A stretch of DNA of 64,000 nt from Sva-07 sp031398325 (GCA_031398325.1 JANNNB010000054.1:1-64000), one strand, 5' to 3'; shown: positions 44,042 through 53,351, numbered from the stretch's first letter. The notes: generated by a model not told the origin, from the sequence alone. Program-made: numbers and translations.

Positions 44042-45580
44042 ATGAATCTCGCCAGCATCATCGACGATCACGCGCCCGACGCGACCGCGCTGATCTTCAA
44101 GAACCGCGTCACGACGTACGGCGAACTGCGCGACGAGGTCGCTCGCTGCCGTGGGGGATTGCGCGAACTGGGGGTCGAGTCGGGCGATCGTGTGGCCGTG
44201 GTGTGCAGCAACGGCGTGCCGTTCGTCGTCGTCTACCTCGCTGCACTCGGTCTCGGCGCGGTGACCGTGCCGCTCAACCCGACCAGCCCGGCACCAGAAC
44301 TGCAATGCGAAGTCGCGGTCGTCGGTGCGAAGGTGGTCGTGGTCGAGCGAGCCAGCGCGGTCACCTGGGCATCGGTCGACCGCTCCGCGGTGCCGTCGGT
44401 CGAGTCCGTGATCACGACCGACCCTGCCGCCAGCCACCCGACGGCAGCGACGTCGGATGTCATCCCGTTGGACCGTCTCCTCACGAGTGAACCGGTCGAT
44501 CGGATCGACGTGGGCGACGACCATCTCGCGGTGCTCATCTTCACCAGCGGCACAGCTGGAGCACCCCGCGCGGCGATGCTCACGCACGGCAACCTGTCGG
44601 CGAACATCGAACAGGGGCTCAGCGCAGCCGGGCACATCAACGGCGACGACGTGATCTACGGCGTGCTCCCGCTGTTCCACATCTTCGGACTCAACGTGGT
44701 GCTCGGTCTGGGCCTGCGCGTCGGCGCCACCGTGGTGCTGGTGCAACGTTTCGATCCCGCCACAGCGGTGCAGTCGATCCAGGACCGCCGCATCACGGTC
44801 ATCCCCGGGGCGCCCGCCCTGTGGGCAGCGTTCGCCCACTTCGACGGTTTACCGGCCGACACCTTCGCCAGCGTGCGTTTGGCGCTGTCGGGGGCATCCC
44901 GGCTCCCGGTCAGCGTCGCCGAGACGATGGTCGAACGTTTCGGTGTGGAGATCCGAGAGGGCTACGGCCTCACCGAGGCGTCGCCCATCGTGACCACGTC
45001 GACCGGTGCCCCCGTCAGGTTCGGCTCGGTCGGTCGAGCGTTGAGCGGTGTCCAGGTCAGACTCGTCGGGCGCGACGGCGATGCCCTCGTGGGTGATGTC
45101 GGCGAGGTCTGGGTCAAGGGTGAGAACGTGTTCGCCGGCTACCTCGACGACCCGGAGGCGACGGCAGCCGTGTTCTCGGACGACGGTTGGCTCCATACGG
45201 GCGACATGGCCACGGTCGATGACGACGGCTATCTTTTCCTGGTCGACCGGGTGAAGGACCTGATCATCGTGTCTGGCTTCAACGTCTTCCCGGCCGAGGT
45301 CGAAGAGATGCTCGCCACCCATCCCGAAGTCGTCGAGGTGGCCGTGATCGGGGTGCCTCATCCCCACACCGGTGAGGCTGTCAAGGCGTACGTGGTGCTC
45401 CAGCCTGGCTCGCTGCTCGACGAGGAGACGGTGATCGACTTCTCGCTCGACCATCTGGCCCGCTACAAGTGCCCGAGCAAGGTGATCTTCGTCGACGCGC
45501 TGCCGCGGAATGCCTCGGGCAAACTCGTCAGGCGGAGCCTCGACGACGCCCTGCGGGTCGGCATGTCCGCCCCCTCCTGA
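44042..45580 (+). CDS. Long-chain fatty-acid/AMP-dependent acyl-CoA ligase
   Basis: 512 residues, the usual length. Adenylation motifs are IFTSGTAGAPRAAMLTHGN near 172, GYGLTEASPIV near 310, GWLHTGDMA near 385, the hinge region LVDRVKDLIIVSGFNVFPAEVEE near 400 and the catalytic Lys in PRNASGKLVRR near 498. It activates a carboxylic acid with ATP and CoA. ATG 44042 has a GAGGGGG ribosome-binding site 5-6 nt upstream, and TAACGT (43997-44002) is a likely -10, so this gene is leadered. Confidence 0.92.
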   Translation: MNLASIIDDHAPDATALIFKNRVTTYGELRDEVARCRGGLRELGVESGDRVAVVCSNGVPFVVVYLAALGLGAVTVPLNPTSPAPELQCEVAVVGAKVVVVERASAVTWASVDRSAVPSVESVITTDPAASHPTAATSDVIPLDRLLTSEPVDRIDVGDDHLAVLIFTSGTAGAPRAAMLTHGNLSANIEQGLSAAGHINGDDVIYGVLPLFHIFGLNVVLGLGLRVGATVVLVQRFDPATAVQSIQDRRITVIPGAPALWAAFAHFDGLPADTFASVRLALSGASRLPVSVAETMVERFGVEIREGYGLTEASPIVTTSTGAPVRFGSVGRALSGVQVRLVGRDGDALVGDVGEVWVKGENVFAGYLDDPEATAAVFSDDGWLHTGDMATVDDDGYLFLVDRVKDLIIVSGFNVFPAEVEEMLATHPEVVEVAVIGVPHPHTGEAVKAYVVLQPGSLLDEETVIDFSLDHLARYKCPSKVIFVDALPRNASGKLVRRSLDDALRVGMSAPS

Positions 45581-45632
45581 ACGGAGCCGGGAGCGGGCGT
45601 GACCGACGTCGCCGCCAGAACTCGGAGTAGCT

Positions 45633-45650
45633 TTGTGAAAACGTGCACGA
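45633..45650 (+). promoter_or_regulatory. Rex operator (ROP) upstream of rex
   Basis: TTGTGAAAACGTGCACGA matches the Rex consensus TTGTGAA-N4-TTCACAA with two mismatches in the right half and exact spacing. Its left end, TTGTGA, is 18 nt upstream of the -10 TAACGT, so it serves as the -35 hexamer. Rex binding at low NADH would block the promoter; high NADH would release it. Confidence 0.75.
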
Positions 45651-45656
45651 GCGACC

Positions 45657-45662
45657 TAACGT
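45657..45662 (+). promoter_or_regulatory. -10 hexamer TAACGT of the rex-hem operon
   Basis: TAACGT lies 9 nt before the ATG of rex and 18 nt downstream of the TTGTGA in the Rex operator. Confidence 0.6.
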
Positions 45663-45671
45663 GGTCGGTGC

Positions 45672-46376
45672 ATGGCAGGCAACCGAGTGCGACGACGGAT
45701 ACCCGAGGCGACCGTTGCCCGGCTACCCGTGTACCTCCGAATCCTGTCCGACCAGCTGGACAACGCCGTCGTGACCATGTCGTCGGAGGAGCTCGCCGAG
45801 TTCGCCGGCGTCAACGCCGCCAAGGTTCGCAAGGATCTGAGCTACCTCGGTAGTTACGGCACGCGCGGTGTCGGTTACGACACCGATTTCCTCGTGTACC
45901 AGATCCGGCGGGAGCTCGGCCTCACCCACGACTGGCCGGTCGTCATCGTCGGTGCCGGCAACCTCGGACAGGCCCTTGCCGGGTACAACGGTTTCGGCGA
46001 CCGCGGGTTTCCCGTCGGTGGCATCGTCGATGTCGACGCCGCCAAGATCGGGTCCGTCATCGGCGGCGTGCGCGTCCGGCACCTCGACGAGATGGGCCAG
46101 GTCGTCCAACAGCGCGGCATCTCGATCGGTGTCATCGCCACGCCCGGTGCCGCCGCGCAGGATGCAGCAGATGCGCTCGTCTTGGCTGGGGTCACCAGCA
46201 TCTTGAACTTCGCTCCCTCGGTGATCAGCGTGCCCCACGGGATCAGCGTGGGCAAGGTCGACCTGGCGGTCGAGTTGCAGATCCTCGCCTATCACGAACA
46301 GCGTCGCGCATCGGCGACCTCGAGCGCACCGTTGCGTGCAGTGCCCGGGGACAGTCGTCGGGGCGCGAGCGCCTAG
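45672..46376 (+). CDS. rex: Redox-sensing transcriptional repressor Rex
   Basis: 234 residues. The N-terminal winged helix reads RLPVYLRILSDQL and FAGVNAAKVRKDLSYLGSYGTRGVGY, the standard DNA-recognition region. The Rossmann domain has VVIVGAGNLGQALAGYNGF. The family also keeps NFAPSVISVP near residue 180. Rex senses the NADH/NAD+ ratio. Its operator lies directly upstream, so it is autoregulated and controls the downstream heme genes, as known for the Streptomyces rex-hemACD operon. Confidence 0.95.
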   Translation: MAGNRVRRRIPEATVARLPVYLRILSDQLDNAVVTMSSEELAEFAGVNAAKVRKDLSYLGSYGTRGVGYDTDFLVYQIRRELGLTHDWPVVIVGAGNLGQALAGYNGFGDRGFPVGGIVDVDAAKIGSVIGGVRVRHLDEMGQVVQQRGISIGVIATPGAAAQDAADALVLAGVTSILNFAPSVISVPHGISVGKVDLAVELQILAYHEQRRASATSSAPLRAVPGDSRRGASA

Positions 46377-46389
46377 GGTTGTCGTCGTC

Positions 46390-47655
46390 ATGTCGATTCT
46401 GGTCGTCGGTATCAACCATCGCAGTAGCCCGCTGTCGTTGCTGGAGCGCGTCACGGTCGTCCCCGACAAGGTCGGCAAGGCGGTCTCCGGGCTGGCAATG
46501 CGCGACAACATCCGCGAGGCGGTCGTGTTGTCGACATGCAACCGCACCGAGGTCTACGTGGTCACCGAGCTGTTCCACGGGGCGTACGCCGACGTGCGCG
46601 ACTTCTTCTGTGAACTCGGGGACCTCTCGGTCGACGAGCTGATCCCACACCTCTACAGCCAGCACGATTCGACCGCCGTCGGTCACCTCTTCGAAGTGGC
46701 GGCCGGTCTCGACTCCGCCGTGCTCGGCGAGAGCGAGATCCTCGGTCAGGTTCGCAGCGCGTGGGAGGTCGCCCAGCACGAAGGGGCCGCCCGGTCGACG
46801 CTGAACCTGTTGTTCCGCACCGCTGTCGAGGCCGGCAAGCGGGCCCGTACCGAAACCGGAATCGGCCGCGGCACCGCCTCGGTCAGCCACGCTGCGGTCG
46901 AGATGATCTCCGAGGTCGTCGGCGATCTCGCCGGCAAGCGCGTGCTCGTCATCGGTGCGGGTGCGATGGGCGAAGGGGTGGCGGTGGCGCTGCACCGCGC
47001 CGGCGGCGCCGACATCCTGGTGGCCAACCGTTCGGCGAACCGTGGTTCGAGCCTTGCCGATCGAGTCGGTGGTGTCGCCGTCGGGTTCGAGCGCCTGGAC
47101 GATGCGATCGCCGCGGCCGACGTGATCGTTGCGAGCACGGGGGCGGCGGAGCCGGTCCTGCCGGTCACCCTGGTCAAGGCGGCGCGGTCTGGCCCACGCT
47201 CGGCACGACCGTTGCACATCATCGACATCGCGGTGCCTCGCGACGTCGAGGCCGGCGTTGCCGATCTGCCGGGTGTCACCGTGCTCGATCTCGACGACCT
47301 GCGGGACTGGGCCGACCGAGGCCTCAGTCACCGAGCCGCTGAAGCCGAACGGGCCCGAGAGATCGTGTGGGAGGAGGTCGACCGATTCGAACTCGAATCG
47401 ACCGCGCGCCAGGCCGCACCGCTCGTCGCTGCGATGCACAACGCGGCCGATGTCATCCGTGTCCGCGAACTCGATCGGTTCGCCTCGGCGTTGTCGGGCC
47501 TCGACGACACGCAACGTGGCGCGGTCGACGCGCTGACGCGCGCGATCGTTGCGAAGCTGCTGCACGAGCCCTCCGTGCGTCTCAAGGCGCAGGCGGGGAC
47601 ACCGCAGGGCGAGCGCAACGCCGTGACCATGCGCGACCTGTTCGACCTCACCTGA
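46390..47655 (+). CDS. hemA: Glutamyl-tRNA reductase
   Basis: 421 residues. It reduces glutamyl-tRNA(Glu) to glutamate-1-semialdehyde, the first committed step of C5 tetrapyrrole synthesis. The catalytic Cys is in VVLSTCNRTEVY near residue 50. GLDSAVLGESEILGQVRSAW near 105, the NADPH-binding VLVIGAGAMGEGVAVAL near 180 and HIIDIAVPRDVE near 275 complete the pattern. The ATG at 46390 is the normal start (MSILVVGINHRSSPL). It is second in the rex operon; a GlutRNA source, tRNA-Glu, is also in the window. Confidence 0.96.
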   Translation: MSILVVGINHRSSPLSLLERVTVVPDKVGKAVSGLAMRDNIREAVVLSTCNRTEVYVVTELFHGAYADVRDFFCELGDLSVDELIPHLYSQHDSTAVGHLFEVAAGLDSAVLGESEILGQVRSAWEVAQHEGAARSTLNLLFRTAVEAGKRARTETGIGRGTASVSHAAVEMISEVVGDLAGKRVLVIGAGAMGEGVAVALHRAGGADILVANRSANRGSSLADRVGGVAVGFERLDDAIAAADVIVASTGAAEPVLPVTLVKAARSGPRSARPLHIIDIAVPRDVEAGVADLPGVTVLDLDDLRDWADRGLSHRAAEAERAREIVWEEVDRFELESTARQAAPLVAAMHNAADVIRVRELDRFASALSGLDDTQRGAVDALTRAIVAKLLHEPSVRLKAQAGTPQGERNAVTMRDLFDLT

Positions 47656-47710
47656 GCGGTCGAGCTGGGCGAGAGGGCTGAACCGTGGGCCGCTGCAGGG
47701 CACAACCGAC

Positions 47711-48583
47711 ATGACCGATCAGCCGATCCGGCTCGCGACTCGTGGTTCGCGCCAGGCGATGGCCCAGGCGACCACCATCGCCTCGGCGATCGAAGCCGCG
47801 ACCGGTGTCACCGTCGAGTTCGTCCTCATCGAGACGACGGGCGACCAACGGCTCGACGTGCCGCTCCACACCATGGGCGGGCAGGGTGTGTTCGTCAAAG
47901 AGGTCCAACGAGCCGTGCTCGACGGAGATGCCGACATCGCGGTCCATTCCGCGAAGGACCTGCCCTCGACGCCGGCGGACGGGTTGACGATCGCCGCCTT
48001 CAGCGCTCGGCGCGACGCGTCGGACGCTTTGGTCGGTGCCCGACTGGACGACTTGGATGAGGGCGCCACCGTTGCGAGCGGCTCGGTGCGACGGCGTGCG
48101 CAGCTCGCCCAGGTACGGCCCGATCTCACCTTCGTCGAACTTCGCGGCAACATCGACACCCGCCTCTCGAAGATCCCCGATGGCGGCGCGATCGTGATGG
48201 CGGTCGCGGCCCTCCAGATCCTCGGTCTGACCGACCGGATCGCGGAGCACCTCTCGATCGACGACTTCGTGCCGGCGGTCGGGCAGGGCTGCGTCGCGGT
48301 CGAGTGTCGTCTCGGCGACCAGCGAACCGCTGCATTCGTCGCCCAGGTCGACGACGCCGCGACACGACATGCGGTCGAGGTCGAGCGAGCGTTCCTCGCC
48401 GAGCTGGGCTCGGGTTGTTCGTTGCCCGTTGGTGCTCACGCGGTCGAGGGCACGCTGCGCACCTTTCTCGCCGATCCCGACCGTGGTGTCGCCGTCGGAC
48501 ACCGTCTGACCCTCGACGGCAGCGCAGACGACCTCGTCGTGGCCGCGCAGGCCGCCCGGTCCGCCGTCGTCGAACTCGGGTGA
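47711..48583 (+). CDS. hemC: Porphobilinogen deaminase (hydroxymethylbilane synthase)
   Basis: 290 residues. It joins four porphobilinogens into hydroxymethylbilane. The N-terminal RLATRGSRQAMAQA, the catalytic-loop DIAVHSAKDLPS, the GSVRRRAQLAQVRPDL region and the dipyrromethane cofactor Cys in LGSGCSLPVGAHA near residue 240 are all present. It is third in the rex-hemACD operon, 55 nt after hemA. Confidence 0.96.
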   Translation: MTDQPIRLATRGSRQAMAQATTIASAIEAATGVTVEFVLIETTGDQRLDVPLHTMGGQGVFVKEVQRAVLDGDADIAVHSAKDLPSTPADGLTIAAFSARRDASDALVGARLDDLDEGATVASGSVRRRAQLAQVRPDLTFVELRGNIDTRLSKIPDGGAIVMAVAALQILGLTDRIAEHLSIDDFVPAVGQGCVAVECRLGDQRTAAFVAQVDDAATRHAVEVERAFLAELGSGCSLPVGAHAVEGTLRTFLADPDRGVAVGHRLTLDGSADDLVVAAQAARSAVVELG

Positions 48584-48770
48584 CCACCGAACCGCACCCG
48601 GTCACGACCCGCCGGCCAGGCAGTGCGTGAACAACGTGCGCACCCGCAGCGCACAGTGTTCATGCCGTCGTCGGGAACTGTTCGTCTCGGGGGTGCGTCG
48701 TCTGCGTCGTCGTGTGGCATCGTGCGGGCATGAGGGACTCGGGCGAGCGCAGGCCGATGGGCGTCGGGCC

Positions 48771-49514
48771 ATGAGCGCGTCGGCGGGTCCGCTCGCCGGC
48801 AAGCGCGTGCTCGTGACCCGGGAGCGGCCCGGTGAATTGGGCGAGATGCTCGAAGCCCGCGGTGCCTTCGTCGTCCACGCGCCGCTGATCGCGGCCGGCG
48901 ATCCGGACGACGGCGGACTCGGCCTGCGCAACGAACTGGAACGATTGTCGACGTTCGATTGGCTCGTGGTCACGTCGGCCGCCGGTGCCGAGCGCGTCGG
49001 CAAGGCGGCGCGTGACGCGCCCGGGGTTCGCCTCGCTGCGGTCGGCACCGCGACCGCGCGGACGCTCGGCGAGCTCGCCGGCCGTGACGTCGACCTGATT
49101 CCATCGGTCCAGACCGGCGCGGCGCTCGCTGCAGCGTTGAACGCTCGTGTCGACAACGGCATCCGGGTGCTCGTCGTGCAGGCGGACCGTGCCGCTCCGA
49201 CGCTGGTCGACGTGCTCGTCGGGTCCGGCCATGAGGTGACGGCGTGCGTCGGCTACTCGACGGTGTTGCTCGACGTCGATCCGGACGTGATCGCCGGCGC
49301 TGACGCGCTGGTGCTGGCCAGCGGCTCGTCGGCGGAGAGCTGGGTCGCTTCGGTCGGGCTGGCGACGCCACCGGTCGTGGTTGCGATCGGACCCACGACC
49401 GCAGGTGTCGCGCAGCGATTGGGGCTCAAGATCTCCTCCGTTGCTGCCGATCATTCGCTTGCGGGACTCGCGGCCGAGCTCGAGCGGCAGTTCTCTGGCA
49501 CCCTCGGTGTCTGA
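48771..49514 (+). CDS. hemD: Uroporphyrinogen-III synthase
   Basis: 247 residues. It closes hydroxymethylbilane to uroporphyrinogen III. Family features are GKRVLVTRERPGELGEMLEARGA, the FDWLVVTSAAGAE stretch and ADALVLASGSSAESWV with VVVAIGPTTAGVAQRLGL. Unlike many actinobacterial proteins it is not fused to the methyltransferase CobA. The ATG at 48771 is preferred; the open frame upstream to 48627 is basic and Arg-rich with no family similarity. The 187-nt gap (48584-48770) before it holds nothing else I recognise. Confidence 0.9.
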   Translation: MSASAGPLAGKRVLVTRERPGELGEMLEARGAFVVHAPLIAAGDPDDGGLGLRNELERLSTFDWLVVTSAAGAERVGKAARDAPGVRLAAVGTATARTLGELAGRDVDLIPSVQTGAALAAALNARVDNGIRVLVVQADRAAPTLVDVLVGSGHEVTACVGYSTVLLDVDPDVIAGADALVLASGSSAESWVASVGLATPPVVVAIGPTTAGVAQRLGLKISSVAADHSLAGLAAELERQFSGTLGV

Positions 49515-49568
49515 GCTACCGGCTGGAACGGCCCGTGCCCGCAAGTTTTCCGCCGGGTGACGAGGACA

Positions 49569-49576
49569 GAAGGAGG
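49569..49576 (+). promoter_or_regulatory. Ribosome-binding site deciding the propeller-protein start
   Basis: A strong GAAGGAGG-type Shine-Dalgarno sequence lies 9 nt before GTG 49586; the open frame upstream to 49535 has no such site. Confidence 0.65.
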
Positions 49577-49585
49577 CACAGCGAC

Positions 49586-52039
49586 GTGGCAGAACAACGC
49601 GGCCGACGGCGGCTCGCTGTGCTCCTCGGCCTCGCTGGAGCGGCGGGCGTGCTGACGAGCACGAGCGCCAGCGACGTCTCGGCGCGTCCTACCATCGTCC
49701 TCGAGCAGCCCACGACCGACGGGGCAGACGTCGCGTCAGGGAGCATCCCGGCGGTGATCGGTTCGAATGCCTCGGTGTCCGGCAACGGCCGCTACTACGT
49801 GTCGCAAGGGATGCCGGCCGGTGACCCGGCCGCAGCGGACGGTCGAACGTCGACGATCTACTTCACCGACCGTGAGACGAATGCGACGATGGAGCTCACC
49901 CCGGTTCCAGCCGGAGTGAGAGCAGGCAACAGCATCCACCCCGTCATCTCCGGCGACGGATGCAGCGTCGCGATCGTCACCGAACTCCCGCTCGACGTCT
50001 TTCGCGACGACGACACCGGCGAGCGGTGGGACGTCTATCGGGCGCGCCTGCCCCTCTGCGGCGGCGAGTTCGGCGGTTGGGAGCTCGTGTCGACGAGAAC
50101 CGACGGTACGACGTTGGCTCGCGACGACGTTTCGGTCGTCGATCCTCCTGCCATGAGCCGAAGCGGGGCGATCATCGCGTTCACGCACCCCGCCGACCAC
50201 ATCATCGACAGCGCTGGACTCACGACGATCAGCGTCGTCGACGTCACCGTCCCCATCGACGACGCCGAGCGTTCGCAGCTCGTCGCCGGCGCCCCGATCA
50301 TCAGCCCGAACACGACCTTCGTGCACCGGGGTCTCGACCAGCCGGCACTGTCCGGCGACGGACGATTCATCGCATTCCGGTCCGACGCAGCATCCGCCGA
50401 CGCCGTTCCCGGTTGGGGGAGCGGGCCCACGGCCGGCGGGCCTGCGACGCGTCAGGTCTTCGCATGGGACCGAAATGAACTCGATCCGTTCCTGGCCGTC
50501 AAGCTCGTGTCCGGCCGATCCGACGGTTCGGCGGGGTCGGCCGACAGTTCCGCTCCGGTCATCTCGCGCGACGGCAGGGTGGTCGCGTTCGCCTCGAACG
50601 ACCTCTCGCTCGCCCCGGCATCCGTGTCGGCGTGTCCCGGCGGGCGTTGCGCGACCCAGATCTACCGGGTCGACCGGGACATCGACGAGAACAGCCGATT
50701 CGACGAACCGGGTCGAACCTCCACCCGCTTGGTCAGCGCGGTACCCGGCTCGGAGCCGCCGATCGCAGGGAACGCGAGCTCGGTCGACCCGACGATGTCA
50801 GCGGATGGGCACCTGATCGCCTTCGTCACCAAGGCAAGCAATCTGCAGCTGGTCCAGGCCGCCGGAGGTGGTGAGGCCACCGATGGCGACCTGCTGATCT
50901 CCGACGCGGGGAGTGGTGAGTTGACCCGCTTGTCGGTCTCGACGGACGGGGTTCGCCCGGCCGTCGCTGCGCATGCTCACCCCCACTTGAGCGAAACGGG
51001 TCGAACGGTCGTGTTCGACACGCTCGCCGCAGCGGATCTTCTCGGCGTCGCTACACCTGGTGGACGCTCGGTGGTCGCCCTCTCGAGTACCCCGAGTCTG
51101 TCGTTGGCGGAGGCCGACCTGGGCACCACGCTCGTCGGGTTCGCGAGCGACGAATGGTACGTATCGGTCATCAACGACGGGTCATCCTCGTTCCGGCCAG
51201 CGACGGTCAAAGTCAGCGATGGTCGATTCGCGGTCAACGCCGAGGAGAGCACATGCACGCTCGATGTCCCGGTGCCGCCGGGCGGCGACTGCACGGTGGT
51301 CTTGGCGTTCACGCCGTCGTCGCCGGGCCCGGTCGCAGCGACGTTGACGGTCGCCGAGGAGGGCTATCAGGCGACGTCGGTTTCGGCGCGAGTCCGCGGT
51401 GCCGGAGGCGATCCGACCCTGCGCATCTCTCCCGCCGGCGAGGACCTCGGCCGCGTCACGGTCGGTGCGTCGAGCACGGAGTTCTTCTTCGACGCCAAGA
51501 ACATCTCGATGCTGTCCACGTCCATCAGCTCGGTGACGGTCGACGGCGCGAATGCCCGTGACTTCGCCGTCACCACGAACAACTGTGCCAATCGCCCGTT
51601 GAACTCGCGGGCGACGTGCAGTGTCGGCGTGTCCTTCACCCCGACCGGTGCCGGCCGCCGTACCGCGGTGGTCCGACTGACGACCCCGGCCGGGCAGTAC
51701 ACGACGATGGTGATCGCGGGTGATGGTGCCTACGAACCGAGTCTCGAGTTCCAGACCGGTCAGGTCATCGCCGGCGACAGCATGGTGCTGATCGGTCATG
51801 GCTACGCGCCGGACACGGCGGTCTCGATCCTGTTCGGGGACGCCAGCGGTGCCCCGTTCGCCGGGCGGACGACAACCATGGGCGACCTGCTCATCATCGT
51901 GCCGGTGCCGGTCGACGGTCGCAGCGGTGTCCGCACGGTCGTGGTGCAGGGTGCCGATGGCAGCGTCGCGTCGGCACCGATCACGATCATCCCGGTCGAC
52001 ACCGGTGCCGTGGGGATGCCCGGCTTCGGACTCGGCTGA
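49586..52039 (+). CDS. Secreted beta-propeller/ASPM-SPD2-Hydin-like Ig-fold protein
   Basis: 817 residues. A signal peptide covers residues 1-30 (MAEQRGRRRLAVLLGLAG...). Residues about 50-530 carry repeated PxxSxDGR(F/Y)(I/V)AF-type motifs (PALSGDGRFIAFRS, PVISRDGRVVAFAS, PTMSADGHLIAFVT), typical of TolB/PD40 beta-propeller blades. Two HYDIN/choice-of-anchor-type Ig domains follow: ADLGTTLVGFASDEWYVSV with FTPSSPGPVAATL, then LGRVTVGASSTEFFF with CSVGVSFTPTGAGRRT. A final IPT-like Ig domain ends the protein. GTG 49586 is chosen for AGAAGGAGG 9-10 nt upstream. It sits at the end of the rex-hem operon region but is not a heme gene. Confidence 0.8.
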   Translation: MAEQRGRRRLAVLLGLAGAAGVLTSTSASDVSARPTIVLEQPTTDGADVASGSIPAVIGSNASVSGNGRYYVSQGMPAGDPAAADGRTSTIYFTDRETNATMELTPVPAGVRAGNSIHPVISGDGCSVAIVTELPLDVFRDDDTGERWDVYRARLPLCGGEFGGWELVSTRTDGTTLARDDVSVVDPPAMSRSGAIIAFTHPADHIIDSAGLTTISVVDVTVPIDDAERSQLVAGAPIISPNTTFVHRGLDQPALSGDGRFIAFRSDAASADAVPGWGSGPTAGGPATRQVFAWDRNELDPFLAVKLVSGRSDGSAGSADSSAPVISRDGRVVAFASNDLSLAPASVSACPGGRCATQIYRVDRDIDENSRFDEPGRTSTRLVSAVPGSEPPIAGNASSVDPTMSADGHLIAFVTKASNLQLVQAAGGGEATDGDLLISDAGSGELTRLSVSTDGVRPAVAAHAHPHLSETGRTVVFDTLAAADLLGVATPGGRSVVALSSTPSLSLAEADLGTTLVGFASDEWYVSVINDGSSSFRPATVKVSDGRFAVNAEESTCTLDVPVPPGGDCTVVLAFTPSSPGPVAATLTVAEEGYQATSVSARVRGAGGDPTLRISPAGEDLGRVTVGASSTEFFFDAKNISMLSTSISSVTVDGANARDFAVTTNNCANRPLNSRATCSVGVSFTPTGAGRRTAVVRLTTPAGQYTTMVIAGDGAYEPSLEFQTGQVIAGDSMVLIGHGYAPDTAVSILFGDASGAPFAGRTTTMGDLLIIVPVPVDGRSGVRTVVVQGADGSVASAPITIIPVDTGAVGMPGFGLG

Positions 52040-52044
52040 ATCGC

Positions 52045-53253
52045 TCAGCCGTCGGCGGTCGACGTGAGGCCACCGAGGTTCACGGCGCTCGTGCAGGTCG
52101 TCTGCGCGGCGTCCCCGATCGAACCGCACGTGACGGAGAACGTGAGGTTGTCACCGGCGACCAACCGGATCGGGGTGATGCGAGGCTCGAAGAACTGACC
52201 CCGGATGTTGGCGAGCGACCACACGAACAGCGGTTCACCGTTGCGCAGCAACGTCGCCGTACCGGTGTCGTTGGCGGTGTTCTCGATGCGCACGTCGGTG
52301 AGGTCGAACCGTTCGCCTTCGGGAATCGACGCAGCGGTGTCGGCAGTCTCGCCGATCGCCGGTGTCACGGAGAGGCGTAGGAAGGTTGGTTCACCGAGTT
52401 CCTCGGTCTCGACGATCACTTCGGGTGGGACGGTGGTTGCGACCACGATCCCCCCATCGGTCGGTGTGAGTTCGACGATGCGCTCATCGACCTTGGTCTC
52501 CACGGTGTCTTCGATCGCCGGCTTCACCACGGCGAACCAACCGAGGGCCGCAGCACCGATCAACGCCACGACGCCGAGGGCCTTTGCGATCGCCGAAGCT
52601 GGGATCGTCGGCGGTTGCACGAGCGCCAACGGAGCGATGACCGGCGACAAACCCTGTCGCTGCGCCTCCACCTCGAAATCGAGGGTTCGGGTGTGTCGGC
52701 GGAACGTCCACGGTGAGTCATGGACCTTGAGTCGAACGAGGCTGGAGGCTCCGGGCGCGACGCCGACCGCCGGCGGGTCGAACGAACCGTCGACGCGATT
52801 CGTCGGGTCGACGAGGAGCAGTCGGGCGCTCGTGACGCTGTTTCCGTGGTTCTCGACCATGAACTCGAAGGTCGCCCGGTGGCGGGCTCGTTGCACGGGC
52901 TGGAGGGTCACGATCCGACAATCGTCGAACGGGCGGACGTCGAGCGTTGCCTCGGCGACGATCGCGTCGTCCTCTGTGGAGGTCGGGATGATCCGGACCG
53001 CGATCTCCGTCGGCCCTGCCGTCGTGGTCGGCAGCAGCGGGGGGTTGACCACGACGTCGAGCACGTCCTGGGAGCCACCGAAGAGTGTCAGGTTGCCTCG
53101 ACGGACCGTGGTCCAGCTTGCCGACAGCCCGGCGGGCACGACGGAGTAGGTCTCGGTGGACTCACCGAGGTTCTGGACGGTCAACGGCAGCGTCAGCGAC
53201 TCACCCGGCGCGACGTCGATCCCATCGTAGGAAAACCAAGCCTGCACCGACAC
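52045..53253 (-). CDS. Membrane protein with Ig-like (NEW3-type) domains
   Basis: 402 residues. Residues 1-210 form two Ig-like beta domains with phrases such as GESLTLPLTVQNLGESTETYSV and ATFEFMVENHGNSVTSARLLL, typical of COG1470/NEW3 domains. A single membrane helix (AKALGVVALIGAAALGWFAVV) lies near residue 245, and another beta-rich domain follows. There is no signal peptide, so the topology is uncertain; the N-terminal domains may be cytoplasmic. The GTG at 53253 is set by TAGCGT 7 nt upstream. It converges on the propeller gene with a 5-nt gap. Confidence 0.7.
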   Translation of the reverse strand: MSVQAWFSYDGIDVAPGESLTLPLTVQNLGESTETYSVVPAGLSASWTTVRRGNLTLFGGSQDVLDVVVNPPLLPTTTAGPTEIAVRIIPTSTEDDAIVAEATLDVRPFDDCRIVTLQPVQRARHRATFEFMVENHGNSVTSARLLLVDPTNRVDGSFDPPAVGVAPGASSLVRLKVHDSPWTFRRHTRTLDFEVEAQRQGLSPVIAPLALVQPPTIPASAIAKALGVVALIGAAALGWFAVVKPAIEDTVETKVDERIVELTPTDGGIVVATTVPPEVIVETEELGEPTFLRLSVTPAIGETADTAASIPEGERFDLTDVRIENTANDTGTATLLRNGEPLFVWSLANIRGQFFEPRITPIRLVAGDNLTFSVTCGSIGDAAQTTCTSAVNLGGLTSTADG

Positions 53254-53260
53254 GACGCGC

Positions 53261-53266
53261 ACGCTA
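53261..53266 (-). promoter_or_regulatory. -10 hexamer TAGCGT of the NEW3-domain membrane gene
   Basis: TAGCGT on the minus strand, 7 nt before the GTG at 53253. Confidence 0.5.
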
Positions 53267-53308
53267 CTGGCCGAAGGCCGCGCACTGGTGCCAGCGCACC
53301 CTCCACGA

Positions 53309-53351
53309 GCGATGAGCAAAGCGACCGACTACCGGGCCGTTCGCTCATCGC
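53309..53351. repeat. Dispersed palindrome copy B
   Basis: The ends GCGATGAGC and GCTCATCGC pair exactly and the interior is imperfect. The element resembles the perfect palindrome at 18908-18950. It lies upstream of hemB beside copy C. Confidence 0.55.

Noticed and set aside
48627..48770. 48-residue extension of HemD
   Set aside because: Arg/Cys-rich with no family similarity; MSASAGPLAGKRVLVTRE is a normal HemD start.
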